A stretch of 7,202 nucleotides of DNA from the NCBI GenBank assembly GCA_050693155.1, contig JBOGWA010000091.1, positions 1 through 7,202 on the forward strand, given 5' to 3'. The notes under the pieces were generated by a model that saw only the letters and a list, made by a program, of their open reading frames with translations, made no database searches and had not been told where the DNA came from. Numbering within the stretch: the stretch's first letter is position 1; each line of letters begins with the position of its first letter. This document shows, in pieces, positions 1-5,526 of the stretch. Source of the DNA: JBOGWA01 sp050693155 (GTDB lineage Bacteria; Actinomycetota; UBA4738; CALAEC01). The translations under genes were made by a program, and so were the position numbers.

Positions 1-263
1 ATCCCGATCTGCTCAGCAACCAGTCGAGCGGCGAACCGACCCGCGGCGTGCGCGTGATCGTCCGAAGCCAAAACCTCCGACCCCAACCGCCAGAGAGGGG
101 CCATTGAAGGATGTCCGCGGACGAGCGTCCTTACAGCCTCCTCCAAATCGTTCCTGGGGAGGGCCGCCAGCGCCTCCGCGGCGCGGCGGGCGATCTCCGC
201 GGCTCCGGAGGTGCGATCCTCGGCCGAGGCGCGAACCTCACCCCACGCGCCCATCCGCGGCAT
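1..263 (-). CDS. eIF-2B alpha-like / ribose-1,5-bisphosphate isomerase-like protein, N-terminal part, cut by left edge
   Basis: Reading the minus strand from ATG at 263-261 gives 87 uninterrupted codons up to the edge. The residues look like the N-terminal helical domain of the COG1184 family (eIF-2B alpha/beta/delta-like proteins, which include ribose-1,5-bisphosphate isomerases). AEDRTSGAAEIARRAAEAL lies near residues 14-32, and LVRGHPSMAPLWRLGSEVL near 47-65; the HPSMAPL segment is the most telling. The catalytic Rossmann-like domain would lie outside the window, so the substrate cannot be judged. An alternative start is ATG 254-252; no clear Shine-Dalgarno precedes either. The frame stays open upstream to a possible ATG at 356-354, but that would overlap the divergent gene. 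Codon use is ordinary for the window. The plus-strand frames opposite this stretch read as low-complexity Arg/Ser/Pro protein, which supports the minus strand. The family call comes from motif memory without a search. Confidence 0.66.
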   Translation of the reverse strand, partial: MPRMGAWGEVRASAEDRTSGAAEIARRAAEALAALPRNDLEEAVRTLVRGHPSMAPLWRLGSEVLASDDHAHAAGRFAARLVAEQIG

Positions 264-272
264 CGTATAGGG

Positions 273-983
273 GTGGATCAGGAGGTCATTCGCGCGGCGC
301 TCCAGCGGCTTGGGGAGCCCGGTCCGCCTCGGATCGAACTTCTCGCTCCGGAGCATGCCGCGCCTCGCCGTCTTGGAATCCTCTCGGGCTCGTTCGACCC
401 GATGACGATTGCCCACGCGGCGCTTGCCGACGCTCTCGAGGATGACGGCGCCGACCTCGTGCTCTTCCTTTATTCCGTCCGGACCCTTCCCAAAGAAGGC
501 GCGACCGATAGGAGTGCGCCACCGTTGCTCGACCAGGAAGATCGTGTCGCCGCGCTGCTCGCCTACTGTGGCGATCGACCAAGGCGAGGCGTGGCGATGT
601 GCTCGCACGGCCTCTATGCCGACCAAGCGGAAGCGGTGGCAGCGGCCTACCCGGAAGCCGAGCTCGTCTTCGGGGTTGGGTCCGACAAGGTCATGCAGCT
701 GTTTGACGCACGATGGTACGACGATCGGAACGCCGCACTCGAGCGCCTGTTCTCCTTCGCGTCTCTCGCGTACGCGACACGCGGAGGTGATGAGGAGCGC
801 CTTCGGGCCACACTCAGAGGCCAGGATCAATGGCATTCGGCGATGCGGAGGTTGAGTCTTCCAGCCGAGGTGGCTGGGGTCTCCTCCCGTGCGATCAGAC
901 AATCCCTTCGAGCTGGAGAGGAGATCTCGGACCTTGTTCCCGCCGCGGTCCTTCCGGTCGTCCTCCGCGCCGCTCGTGACTAG
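273..983 (+). CDS. nicotinate-nucleotide adenylyltransferase-like protein (HIGH-type nucleotidyltransferase)
   Basis: Predicted nucleotidyltransferase of the NadD/cytidylyltransferase-like superfamily, which transfers an adenylyl group from ATP to a mononucleotide and releases pyrophosphate. With GTG 273 as start it has 236 residues. GSFDPMTIAH at residues 39-48 is the ATP-binding GxFxPxHxGH-type motif, here ending T-I-A-H rather than H/T-x-G-H. GVGSDKVMQLFDARWYDD in the middle matches the substrate-side G.D....W region. VSSRAIRQSLRAG at 203-215 matches the C-terminal ISSTxIR motif. The reading frame continues upstream to ATG 111, but 111-263 is antisense to a convincing minus-strand gene, and GTG 273 is the only start codon between that gene and the motif. 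The Shine-Dalgarno is poor. It ends 63 bp before the RiPP precursor on the same strand, so co-transcription is possible. The fold is secure; nicotinate mononucleotide as substrate is not. Confidence 0.75.
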   Translation: MDQEVIRAALQRLGEPGPPRIELLAPEHAAPRRLGILSGSFDPMTIAHAALADALEDDGADLVLFLYSVRTLPKEGATDRSAPPLLDQEDRVAALLAYCGDRPRRGVAMCSHGLYADQAEAVAAAYPEAELVFGVGSDKVMQLFDARWYDDRNAALERLFSFASLAYATRGGDEERLRATLRGQDQWHSAMRRLSLPAEVAGVSSRAIRQSLRAGEEISDLVPAAVLPVVLRAARD

Positions 984-1033
984 GTCTTGTGCGCGTTCGA
1001 GACAGCGGAGTAGTGTGTCAAAATCCCTGTCCG

Positions 1034-1040
1034 AAAGGAG
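1034..1040 (+). promoter_or_regulatory. strong ribosome binding site of the precursor gene
   Basis: AAAGGAG lies 6 nt before GTG 1047, close to ideal spacing. It fixes the GTG as the precursor start. The rest of the 63-bp gap (984-1046) holds only a weak promoter-like pair (TTGTGC at 987 and TAGTGT at 1011), which I do not call. Confidence 0.75.
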
Positions 1041-1046
1041 AAGATC

Positions 1047-1484
1047 GTGGAACCCGCGACCACCCTCATCCAGTACCTCGAGCGTCTCGTTGAAGATCCG
1101 GCGGAGCGAGAGGCTTTCAGACGCGATCCGGAGACTGCTCTAACGGCTGCCGGCCTGTCGGACGCCGACAAGTCGGCATGCCTGAGCGGCGATCCCAAGC
1201 GGATCAGGACGGTGCTTGGTGGCGGCGACGAAGTCGCCTACATCATCGTATGGCCATGGCGCGCGTTGACCCTCCCTCAGTATCTCGAGCGCCTCGTGGA
1301 AAATCCGGCTGAGCGGGAGGTCTTCGCCCGGGATCCGGTGGCTGCCCTAACGGCTGCCGGCCTGTCGGACTCGGATAAGGAGGTGCTCCTCAGCGGAGAC
1401 CCTCAGCGGATCCGTGAGGCACTCGGTGGCGGCAAAGAAGCCGGCATCTACATCGTTTGGCCGTGGCGGTCATTGGAGGAGTGA
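1047..1484 (+). CDS. borosin-type RiPP precursor with two tandem LigA-like binding domains and two cores
   Basis: A 145-residue protein built from two copies of one unit, offset by exactly 69 residues (7-72 and 76-141). Each unit has a helical segment of about 50 residues with the pattern YLERLVE-P-AERE-F-RDP-ALTAAGLSD-DK-LSGDP-RIR-LGGG. This resembles the LigA (protocatechuate dioxygenase small subunit) fold and the borosin-binding domain of split borosin precursors such as SonA. Each domain is followed by a short hydrophobic tail, AYIIVWPWR (64-72) and GIYIVWPWR (133-141), the likely cores for backbone N-methylation. One core is internal and one nearly C-terminal (SLEE follows). No Cys pair, signal peptide or membrane segment is seen. 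A strong Shine-Dalgarno sets the GTG start. The methyltransferase follows directly in the same frame after the TGA. A genuine LigA role is unlikely because no LigB lies nearby. The role is inferred from architecture and neighbour; chemistry and product are unknown. Confidence 0.8.
   Translation: MEPATTLIQYLERLVEDPAEREAFRRDPETALTAAGLSDADKSACLSGDPKRIRTVLGGGDEVAYIIVWPWRALTLPQYLERLVENPAEREVFARDPVAALTAAGLSDSDKEVLLSGDPQRIREALGGGKEAGIYIVWPWRSLEE
1236..1262 (+). other. candidate core peptide 1 (AYIIVWPWR)
   Basis: Follows the GGGDEV end of the first binding domain. The stretch is rich in beta-branched and aromatic residues, whose backbone amides are typical borosin methylation targets; Pro70 has no amide hydrogen and cannot be methylated. 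It is internal, so release would need cuts on both sides, or the methylated chain may stay intact. Core limits are inferred. Confidence 0.6.
1443..1469 (+). other. candidate core peptide 2 (GIYIVWPWR)
   Basis: Second copy of the hydrophobic tail, ending four residues before the precursor C-terminus. IVWPWR is identical to core 1 in protein, but the codons for Val, Pro and Arg all differ. The residues ahead of it are GIY instead of AYI. Confidence 0.62.
1475..1480 (+). promoter_or_regulatory. Shine-Dalgarno inside the precursor's last codons, for the methyltransferase
   Basis: GGAGGA overlaps the last codons of the precursor (Leu-Glu-Glu-stop). It touches GTG 1481, which gives only a six-codon frame, and it lies 7 nt before the in-frame ATC at 1488. 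The spacing suits initiation at 1488 despite the irregular codon. The site decides where the methyltransferase probably starts. Confidence 0.55.
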
Positions 1485-1487
1485 TCG

Positions 1488-2306
1488 ATCTCCGCCTCTG
1501 AATCGGCACCCGTTGCTGGTTCCCTGACCGTTGTCGGAACCGGGATTACCTACTTCTCCCATATCACCAACGAGGCACGCGCGTCGATCGGTACCGCCGA
1601 CAAGGTGCTCGCTCTCGTGGCCGATCCGGCCACCGAGGGGTTCCTTCGGCGACTGAATCCTTCGGTCGAGTCTCTCGAACGTTTCTACGTTCCTGGGCAG
1701 GATCGCCTCGAGTCGTATCGGTCTATGGCCGACGAGATCGTGGACTGGGTGTCTAAGGGATTGGCGGTCTGTGCCGTGTTCTATGGGCATCCTGGTGTGT
1801 TCGTCATGCCTGCTCATGTCGCGATCGAGAAGGCCCGACGTAGTGGCTTTCCGGCGCGCATGCTCCCCGGGATCTCGGCTGAAGCCTGTCTCTTCGCGGA
1901 TCTCGGTGTCGATCCGGGAGCAGATGGCTGTCAGAGCTTCGAAGCCACGGATTTCCTCGTCTCGCGTCGTCGTTTTGATCCAACTTCCGTTCTGCTCCTT
2001 TGGCAGGTGGGCGTGATCGGAAGAACGGGAATCGAGCGGGAACCGCATCGGCCCGCTCTGCTTGAGCTCGTTACTCGACTCTCGTCCGAATACGGCAACG
2101 ATTGGGATGTCGTCTTGTACGAAGCCCCGCAGTACCCAATCTTCGACCCAGCGATTGAGAGAACGACTCTGCGCGAGCTGCCGGATCATGAGGTGGGGGC
2201 CTTCGTGACGCTCTACGTTCCGCCAAAGGGTCGGCGGTCGCCCGACCTCGAGACCCTCGAACTCCTCGGGATCAGCCCCACGGAATCTTCCGGGGACGGC
2301 GGCTGA
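1488..2306 (+). CDS. split borosin peptide backbone alpha-N-methyltransferase (SonM-like, tetrapyrrole methylase fold)
   Basis: Predicted SAM-dependent enzyme that methylates backbone amide nitrogens of the precursor encoded just upstream. Read from ATC 1488 it has 272 residues, close to the size of SonM. LTVVGTGI (13-20) is the N-terminal SAM-site strand-loop of tetrapyrrole methylases. FYGHPGVF (98-105) and PGISAEACLFADLGVDPG (127-144) are hallmarks of borosin methyltransferases, followed by QSFEATDF, LLLWQ and YEAP. Tyr67, Arg73 and Tyr77 reproduce the spacing of catalytic Tyr66, Arg72 and Tyr76 described for fungal OphMA. The oddity is the start: no ATG, GTG or TTG exists between the precursor TGA (1482-1484) and the SAM motif. 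The first usual start, GTG 1605, would delete 39 residues including GTGI. ATC 1488, a base error, or TGA read-through are the options. The family assignment is strong; the 5' end is not. Confidence 0.85.
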   Translation: MSASESAPVAGSLTVVGTGITYFSHITNEARASIGTADKVLALVADPATEGFLRRLNPSVESLERFYVPGQDRLESYRSMADEIVDWVSKGLAVCAVFYGHPGVFVMPAHVAIEKARRSGFPARMLPGISAEACLFADLGVDPGADGCQSFEATDFLVSRRRFDPTSVLLLWQVGVIGRTGIEREPHRPALLELVTRLSSEYGNDWDVVLYEAPQYPIFDPAIERTTLRELPDHEVGAFVTLYVPPKGRRSPDLETLELLGISPTESSGDGG

Positions 2307-2356
2307 AACACCCATGAGGCATTGCCGCTCTCGTGGCGACGGGTGAAACTGTTCGT

Positions 2357-3604
2357 ATGGCGAGCACACCCGTTCGACGCCGTCGGGCGCTGCTGACGAT
2401 CCTCTTCACCGACATCGTTGGGTCAACGAAACGCGCGTCCGAGCTCGGCGACCAGCGATGGCGTGCCCTACTCGATCGCCACCACAAAGCGACTCGGGCC
2501 GCGGTGCGGCGGCACAAAGGTCGGGAGCTCCAGACCCTGGGCGACGGCTTCGTTGTTGCTTTCGATGAACCGGCGCAGGCGATCCAATGCGCGATCGAGC
2601 TCGTCGAAAATATTCGAAAGCTCGGGATCGAGATTCGAGCCGGCCTGCACATGGGTGAATGCGAGATCAGGGGTGACGACATCGGCGGAATCGCTCTGCA
2701 CATCGCCGCCAGGATCTGCTCGATGGGTGGCCCCGGCGACGTGCTGGTTTCAAACACGGTCAAGGATGTTGTTGCGGGCTCTGGTTACTCGTTCAGCTCG
2801 CGAGGGTCGCACTCCCTGAAGGGAGTTCCGGGCAGGCGGAGCATCTATGTCGCTCAGCCTGCGGAACGGGCCCCTGCGGAAACGACGAAGAGGCAGCCGC
2901 GTCGAAAGGCCGCGGGCACCCAACGTCGCACCTCGAAAGTGTCGGCGCGGAAGCGCGGCGTGCTCTCGCTCATGCTCGTGGACGACCATCCGATGTGGCG
3001 CGAGACGCTGCGGAACATCCTCGAGGGTGGAGACGTCGGCAGGGTCATTGCGGAAACCTCCGATGGGTCCGAGGTCGTGCGATTGGCGCAACGGCGCCGA
3101 CCGGATGTGGTCGTCATGGACATGGGGCTTCCGGGTCTCGACGGAGCGGCCGCGACCCAAGCGCTCGTCCAAGAGCTTCCCGAGACAAAGGTCTTGATTC
3201 TTTCGGCGTCCGACTACCCGTCCGACGTGCTTCGTGCCGTCCACGCGGGTGCCACCGGGTACATGCTGAAGACCGCGACCCCCAGCGAGGTCGTCGATGC
3301 CGTTCGACGAGTTCAGCGCGGGGAGGTGGTATTCCCGCCGGCCCTCTCCGAGGTGGTGTTGGCAGAGCTTCGTCGACCCCGGCCGAAGCGGGATCCGCTC
3401 GACGCCCTCTCCGCCAGGGAGCGGGAGGTGCTGGGCCTGATGGCCGAAGGCCGCTCGAATCAGGCGGTCTCAGAAGAGCTCCATCTCACTGCCAAGACGG
3501 TCGAGGCGCACGTGCGAAGCATCTTCATGAAGCTCGGGCTCGAGGCCACCCCCGACGACCATCGCCGGGTGAAGGCGGTCGTTACCTACCTTCGGTCGAT
3601 CTAA
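2357..3604 (+). CDS. class III nucleotidyl cyclase - receiver - LuxR-type HTH fusion protein
   Basis: A single 415-residue chain with three modules. Residues 11-168 are a class III adenylate/guanylate cyclase domain: FTDIVGST supplies metal-binding Asp19, LGDGF supplies Asp63, and LHIAAR carries transition-state Arg119. Residues 169-201 are a basic Lys/Arg/Ala linker. Residues 202-330 are a receiver domain with acidic pair Asp209/Asp210, phospho-acceptor Asp255 (VVVMDMGLPG) and Lys305. Residues 349-398 are a LuxR/NarL-type helix-turn-helix (LSAREREVLGLMAEG, TAKTVEAHVRSIFMKLG). The Lys that normally selects adenine is Gln59 (ELQTLGDG), and the usual Asn of NxxAR is His115, so the nucleotide product is uncertain. 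ATG 2357 is preferred; GTG 2333 would add eight residues, and neither has a strong Shine-Dalgarno. It begins 50 bp after the methyltransferase, so it may belong to the same transcript. Likely a cytoplasmic transcription regulator coupled to a cyclic nucleotide. Confidence 0.88.
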   Translation: MASTPVRRRRALLTILFTDIVGSTKRASELGDQRWRALLDRHHKATRAAVRRHKGRELQTLGDGFVVAFDEPAQAIQCAIELVENIRKLGIEIRAGLHMGECEIRGDDIGGIALHIAARICSMGGPGDVLVSNTVKDVVAGSGYSFSSRGSHSLKGVPGRRSIYVAQPAERAPAETTKRQPRRKAAGTQRRTSKVSARKRGVLSLMLVDDHPMWRETLRNILEGGDVGRVIAETSDGSEVVRLAQRRRPDVVVMDMGLPGLDGAAATQALVQELPETKVLILSASDYPSDVLRAVHAGATGYMLKTATPSEVVDAVRRVQRGEVVFPPALSEVVLAELRRPRPKRDPLDALSAREREVLGLMAEGRSNQAVSEELHLTAKTVEAHVRSIFMKLGLEATPDDHRRVKAVVTYLRSI

Positions 3605-3607
3605 CGG

Positions 3608-3632
3608 CTCAGCGCTTTGGTGAGGCTTTTTT
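3608..3632 (+). terminator. possible weak intrinsic terminator after the cyclase-regulator gene
   Basis: A short stem (CTCA 3608-3611 with TGAG 3621-3624) is followed by six T at 3627-3632, just past the plus-strand stop. The T run also encodes lysines at the C-terminus of the convergent kinase, so it may be chance. The stem is weak. Confidence 0.22.
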
Positions 3633-5525
3633 CCTTGGCTTCCGTGAGGGCTCTGCTCGCTTCCCTTTCACCTGCCGCAGGGTGAAGGTGAACGTCGATC
3701 CCTCTCCGGGCTTGCTCACGAAGCCGATGTGCCCTCCCTGGGCCTCGACCAAACGCTTGGTTAGGGCGAGGCCGATCCCAGTCGTTGGCTCACCGCGCTG
3801 TGGCTTGACGCCCGGAACGCGATAGAAGGGATCGAAGATCCGAGTACTGACCTCCTTCGGAATTCCAACACCCGTGTCGGTCACGGAGACTTCCACTCTC
3901 CCGTTGCGGCTCACAGCGGAGATCTCGACCCTTCCTCCCGCCGGGGTGTACTTCACGGCGTTGTCGACCAGGTTGAGAAGCACCTCCCGCAGTCGACGGG
4001 GATCCGCGCGGACCGTCGGGACGCCGGCGGGAACCTTGACGCTCAACTTAATGTCACCCGCCTTCGCGAGCCCAGAGCTCGTCGCGCGGAGATCCTCGAT
4101 GGCCTTCGCCAGAGTTACATTCTGCAGATCGACCTCGATCCGACCGCTCTCGACGCGGGCGAGCTCGAGGATCTCGTCAACGTAGGCCAGCAACTCGTCC
4201 GAGGCTCGTTGGATCTTCTTCGCAACGCCTGGTCGAGTCTTTCCATTCTTCGTATAGGTCGGGTCCAACATCATCTTTGCCTCGTTGCGAATCACGGCCA
4301 AAGGGGTTCGGAGCTCGTGGCTGAGGGCCGCAAAGAACTCGGTGCGCTCACGGAGCAGGCGCTCGACCTCCTCGGTTCGCTGGGCGACTCGCATCTCGAG
4401 TGTGTCGCGGCTCGCTTTGAGTTGTTCGGCCATCTGATTGACGCCGCGCGCGAGCTCTCCTAGTTCGTCATTCCCGAGCACGGGGGCCCGAGCCGCAAGG
4501 TCTCCCTTCCCCAAGGCCCGGTTCGTCGTCACGAGTGGGCGGACCTGGTTGAGGATGAGTCGGGAAATGAGCGCTCCGACCGCGACGATTCCGAGCAGAG
4601 CGCCGATGAGGACGGCGGCGAGGCGGAGTCCTGCTCCACGGACCGAAGCGAAGACCGGCTCGGTGGGCAGCGTGACCGCCACCGTCCCCTGGCGAGCTCC
4701 CTGGATCTCGAGGGGGGCGTAGAGCGTCGCGATTTCCGACTCGCCGATCCTTTCGTTGCGGCGGACGAGGTCTCCGGTTGCGGGGGGCTCAGCTCCCTTC
4801 GATGGGGAGAGGCCCGCTCGCGCCACGATCGTGCCGTCGGGACCGAAGATCGCGATCCCGGCGACGGACTGTTCTGTCCCCGACTGCGACGATGTGTCGA
4901 TCGCGAGCCGGCTCGCGGCGATACCCGCGATCGCCGCGCCAACGGCGTCGCACGTCTCGGTGCCCGAGCAGATGGGAGAGGCGATGGCGAGCATCGTCTC
5001 GCTTCCGACCTGAACGAAGCCGGCCGACTTGCCGCCCTCGGTGTCGATGAGGGCCTCGCCAACGAATGCCTCGGTGGACCAATCGGTTCCGGAGGGCCCC
5101 GCCAAACCTGTTTGAGGGACCAGCCTGGCGAATTCGACGAACCCGATACCTTCGTCGTCGGTGACCACGAGAAGGTTCAGGTCGATCTTCAGCGCCAGGG
5201 CCGATCGCAAGAGGCGCCTCGCTGTTTGGCGATCGTCCGAGGTGACGGCGTCGGCGATGCCCTCCAGGTTCGCCGCAAGGTTCGCCGACTCCAAGACGTA
5301 GAGCTCGCGGTTGTTCAGGAGAGCCCGCGCTCTGAGCGAGGCCTGGAGGAGATCTTCGTTCAGCACCGCCTGGGCCCGCGAAGAGAGGTCGCGAACGATG
5401 ACGAACGCGCCTGCTGCGCCCACGATGACGAGCAGTGTGAGGAAGGGTAGAAGGAGCTTCCAGAGGAGCGGCAGATCGCGAAAAAAACGGGCCGGCGTTC
5501 CCCTGACGGGCGAGCGCGTGCTCAT
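3609..5525 (-). CDS. membrane sensor histidine kinase (HAMP, HisKA, HATPase)
   Basis: A complete 638-residue orthodox sensor kinase. Membrane segment 1 is about 19-44 (LLWKLLLPFLTLLVIVGAA). An extracytoplasmic region of about 250 residues follows, Cache/CHASE-like by size and by the TDDEGIG and FGPDGTIVARAG strands, with two close Cys (ICSGTETC) that could pair. Membrane segment 2 is about 299-325. HAMP is about 326-372, then a heptad-like coiled coil to about 398. The phosphorylated His403 sits in SHELRTP. The ATPase domain has the N box (Asn518/Asn522 in NLVDNAVKYTP), G1 (Asp550 in DTGVGIP), F box (FDPFYRV) and G2 (GIGLALTKRL, from 583). The tail is Lys/Arg-rich. ATG 5525 lies one base after the propeller gene's stop (TGA-G-ATG), implying translational coupling. 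A longer frame to 5909 overlaps that gene and reads as non-protein-like sequence. The cognate regulator is not certain. Confidence 0.93.
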   Translation of the reverse strand: MSTRSPVRGTPARFFRDLPLLWKLLLPFLTLLVIVGAAGAFVIVRDLSSRAQAVLNEDLLQASLRARALLNNRELYVLESANLAANLEGIADAVTSDDRQTARRLLRSALALKIDLNLLVVTDDEGIGFVEFARLVPQTGLAGPSGTDWSTEAFVGEALIDTEGGKSAGFVQVGSETMLAIASPICSGTETCDAVGAAIAGIAASRLAIDTSSQSGTEQSVAGIAIFGPDGTIVARAGLSPSKGAEPPATGDLVRRNERIGESEIATLYAPLEIQGARQGTVAVTLPTEPVFASVRGAGLRLAAVLIGALLGIVAVGALISRLILNQVRPLVTTNRALGKGDLAARAPVLGNDELGELARGVNQMAEQLKASRDTLEMRVAQRTEEVERLLRERTEFFAALSHELRTPLAVIRNEAKMMLDPTYTKNGKTRPGVAKKIQRASDELLAYVDEILELARVESGRIEVDLQNVTLAKAIEDLRATSSGLAKAGDIKLSVKVPAGVPTVRADPRRLREVLLNLVDNAVKYTPAGGRVEISAVSRNGRVEVSVTDTGVGIPKEVSTRIFDPFYRVPGVKPQRGEPTTGIGLALTKRLVEAQGGHIGFVSKPGEGSTFTFTLRQVKGKRAEPSRKPRKKASPKR

Positions 5526-5526
5526 C

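Larger units (their letters stand above)
1065..1469 (+). repeat. tandem 207-bp duplication inside the precursor gene
   Basis: Unit 1 (1065-1262) and unit 2 (1272-1469) are in register at a 207-bp period with no indel. A 24-bp stretch encoding LTAAGLSD is identical at 1140-1163 and 1347-1370. Elsewhere the copies differ at both silent and replacement positions, so the duplication is not brand new. Confidence 0.9.

Noticed and set aside
3..107. Plus-strand C-terminal coding fragment ending at TGA 105-107, three bases before ATG 111
   Set aside because: It looked like an upstream operon gene, but it is antisense to the more convincing minus-strand eIF-2B-like frame and carries no recognisable motif.
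111..272. N-terminal extension of the adenylyltransferase-like protein from ATG 111
   Set aside because: Its residues are Arg/Gly-rich without family resemblance, and the opposite strand encodes a recognisable protein; GTG 273 is preferred.
1047..1484. Genuine LigA subunit of a protocatechuate 4,5-dioxygenase
   Set aside because: There is no LigB nearby, the domain is duplicated with a repeated hydrophobic tail, and the next gene is a borosin-type methyltransferase.
1481..1501. RF2-like programmed +1 frameshift (GTG 1481, then CTC TGA)
   Set aside because: The +1 re-pairing of the Leu tRNA on UCU would be poor, the base after TGA is A rather than C, and GGAGGA is too far from the shift site. 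Kept only as a minor alternative for the start problem.
1470..2369. Minus-strand 299-residue open frame
   Set aside because: It is antisense to the methyltransferase, whose motifs are clear; the residues are charged and His/Arg-rich with no domain.
2750..3244. Minus-strand open frames opposite the cyclase-regulator gene
   Set aside because: They are shadows of a gene with clear cyclase, receiver and HTH motifs.
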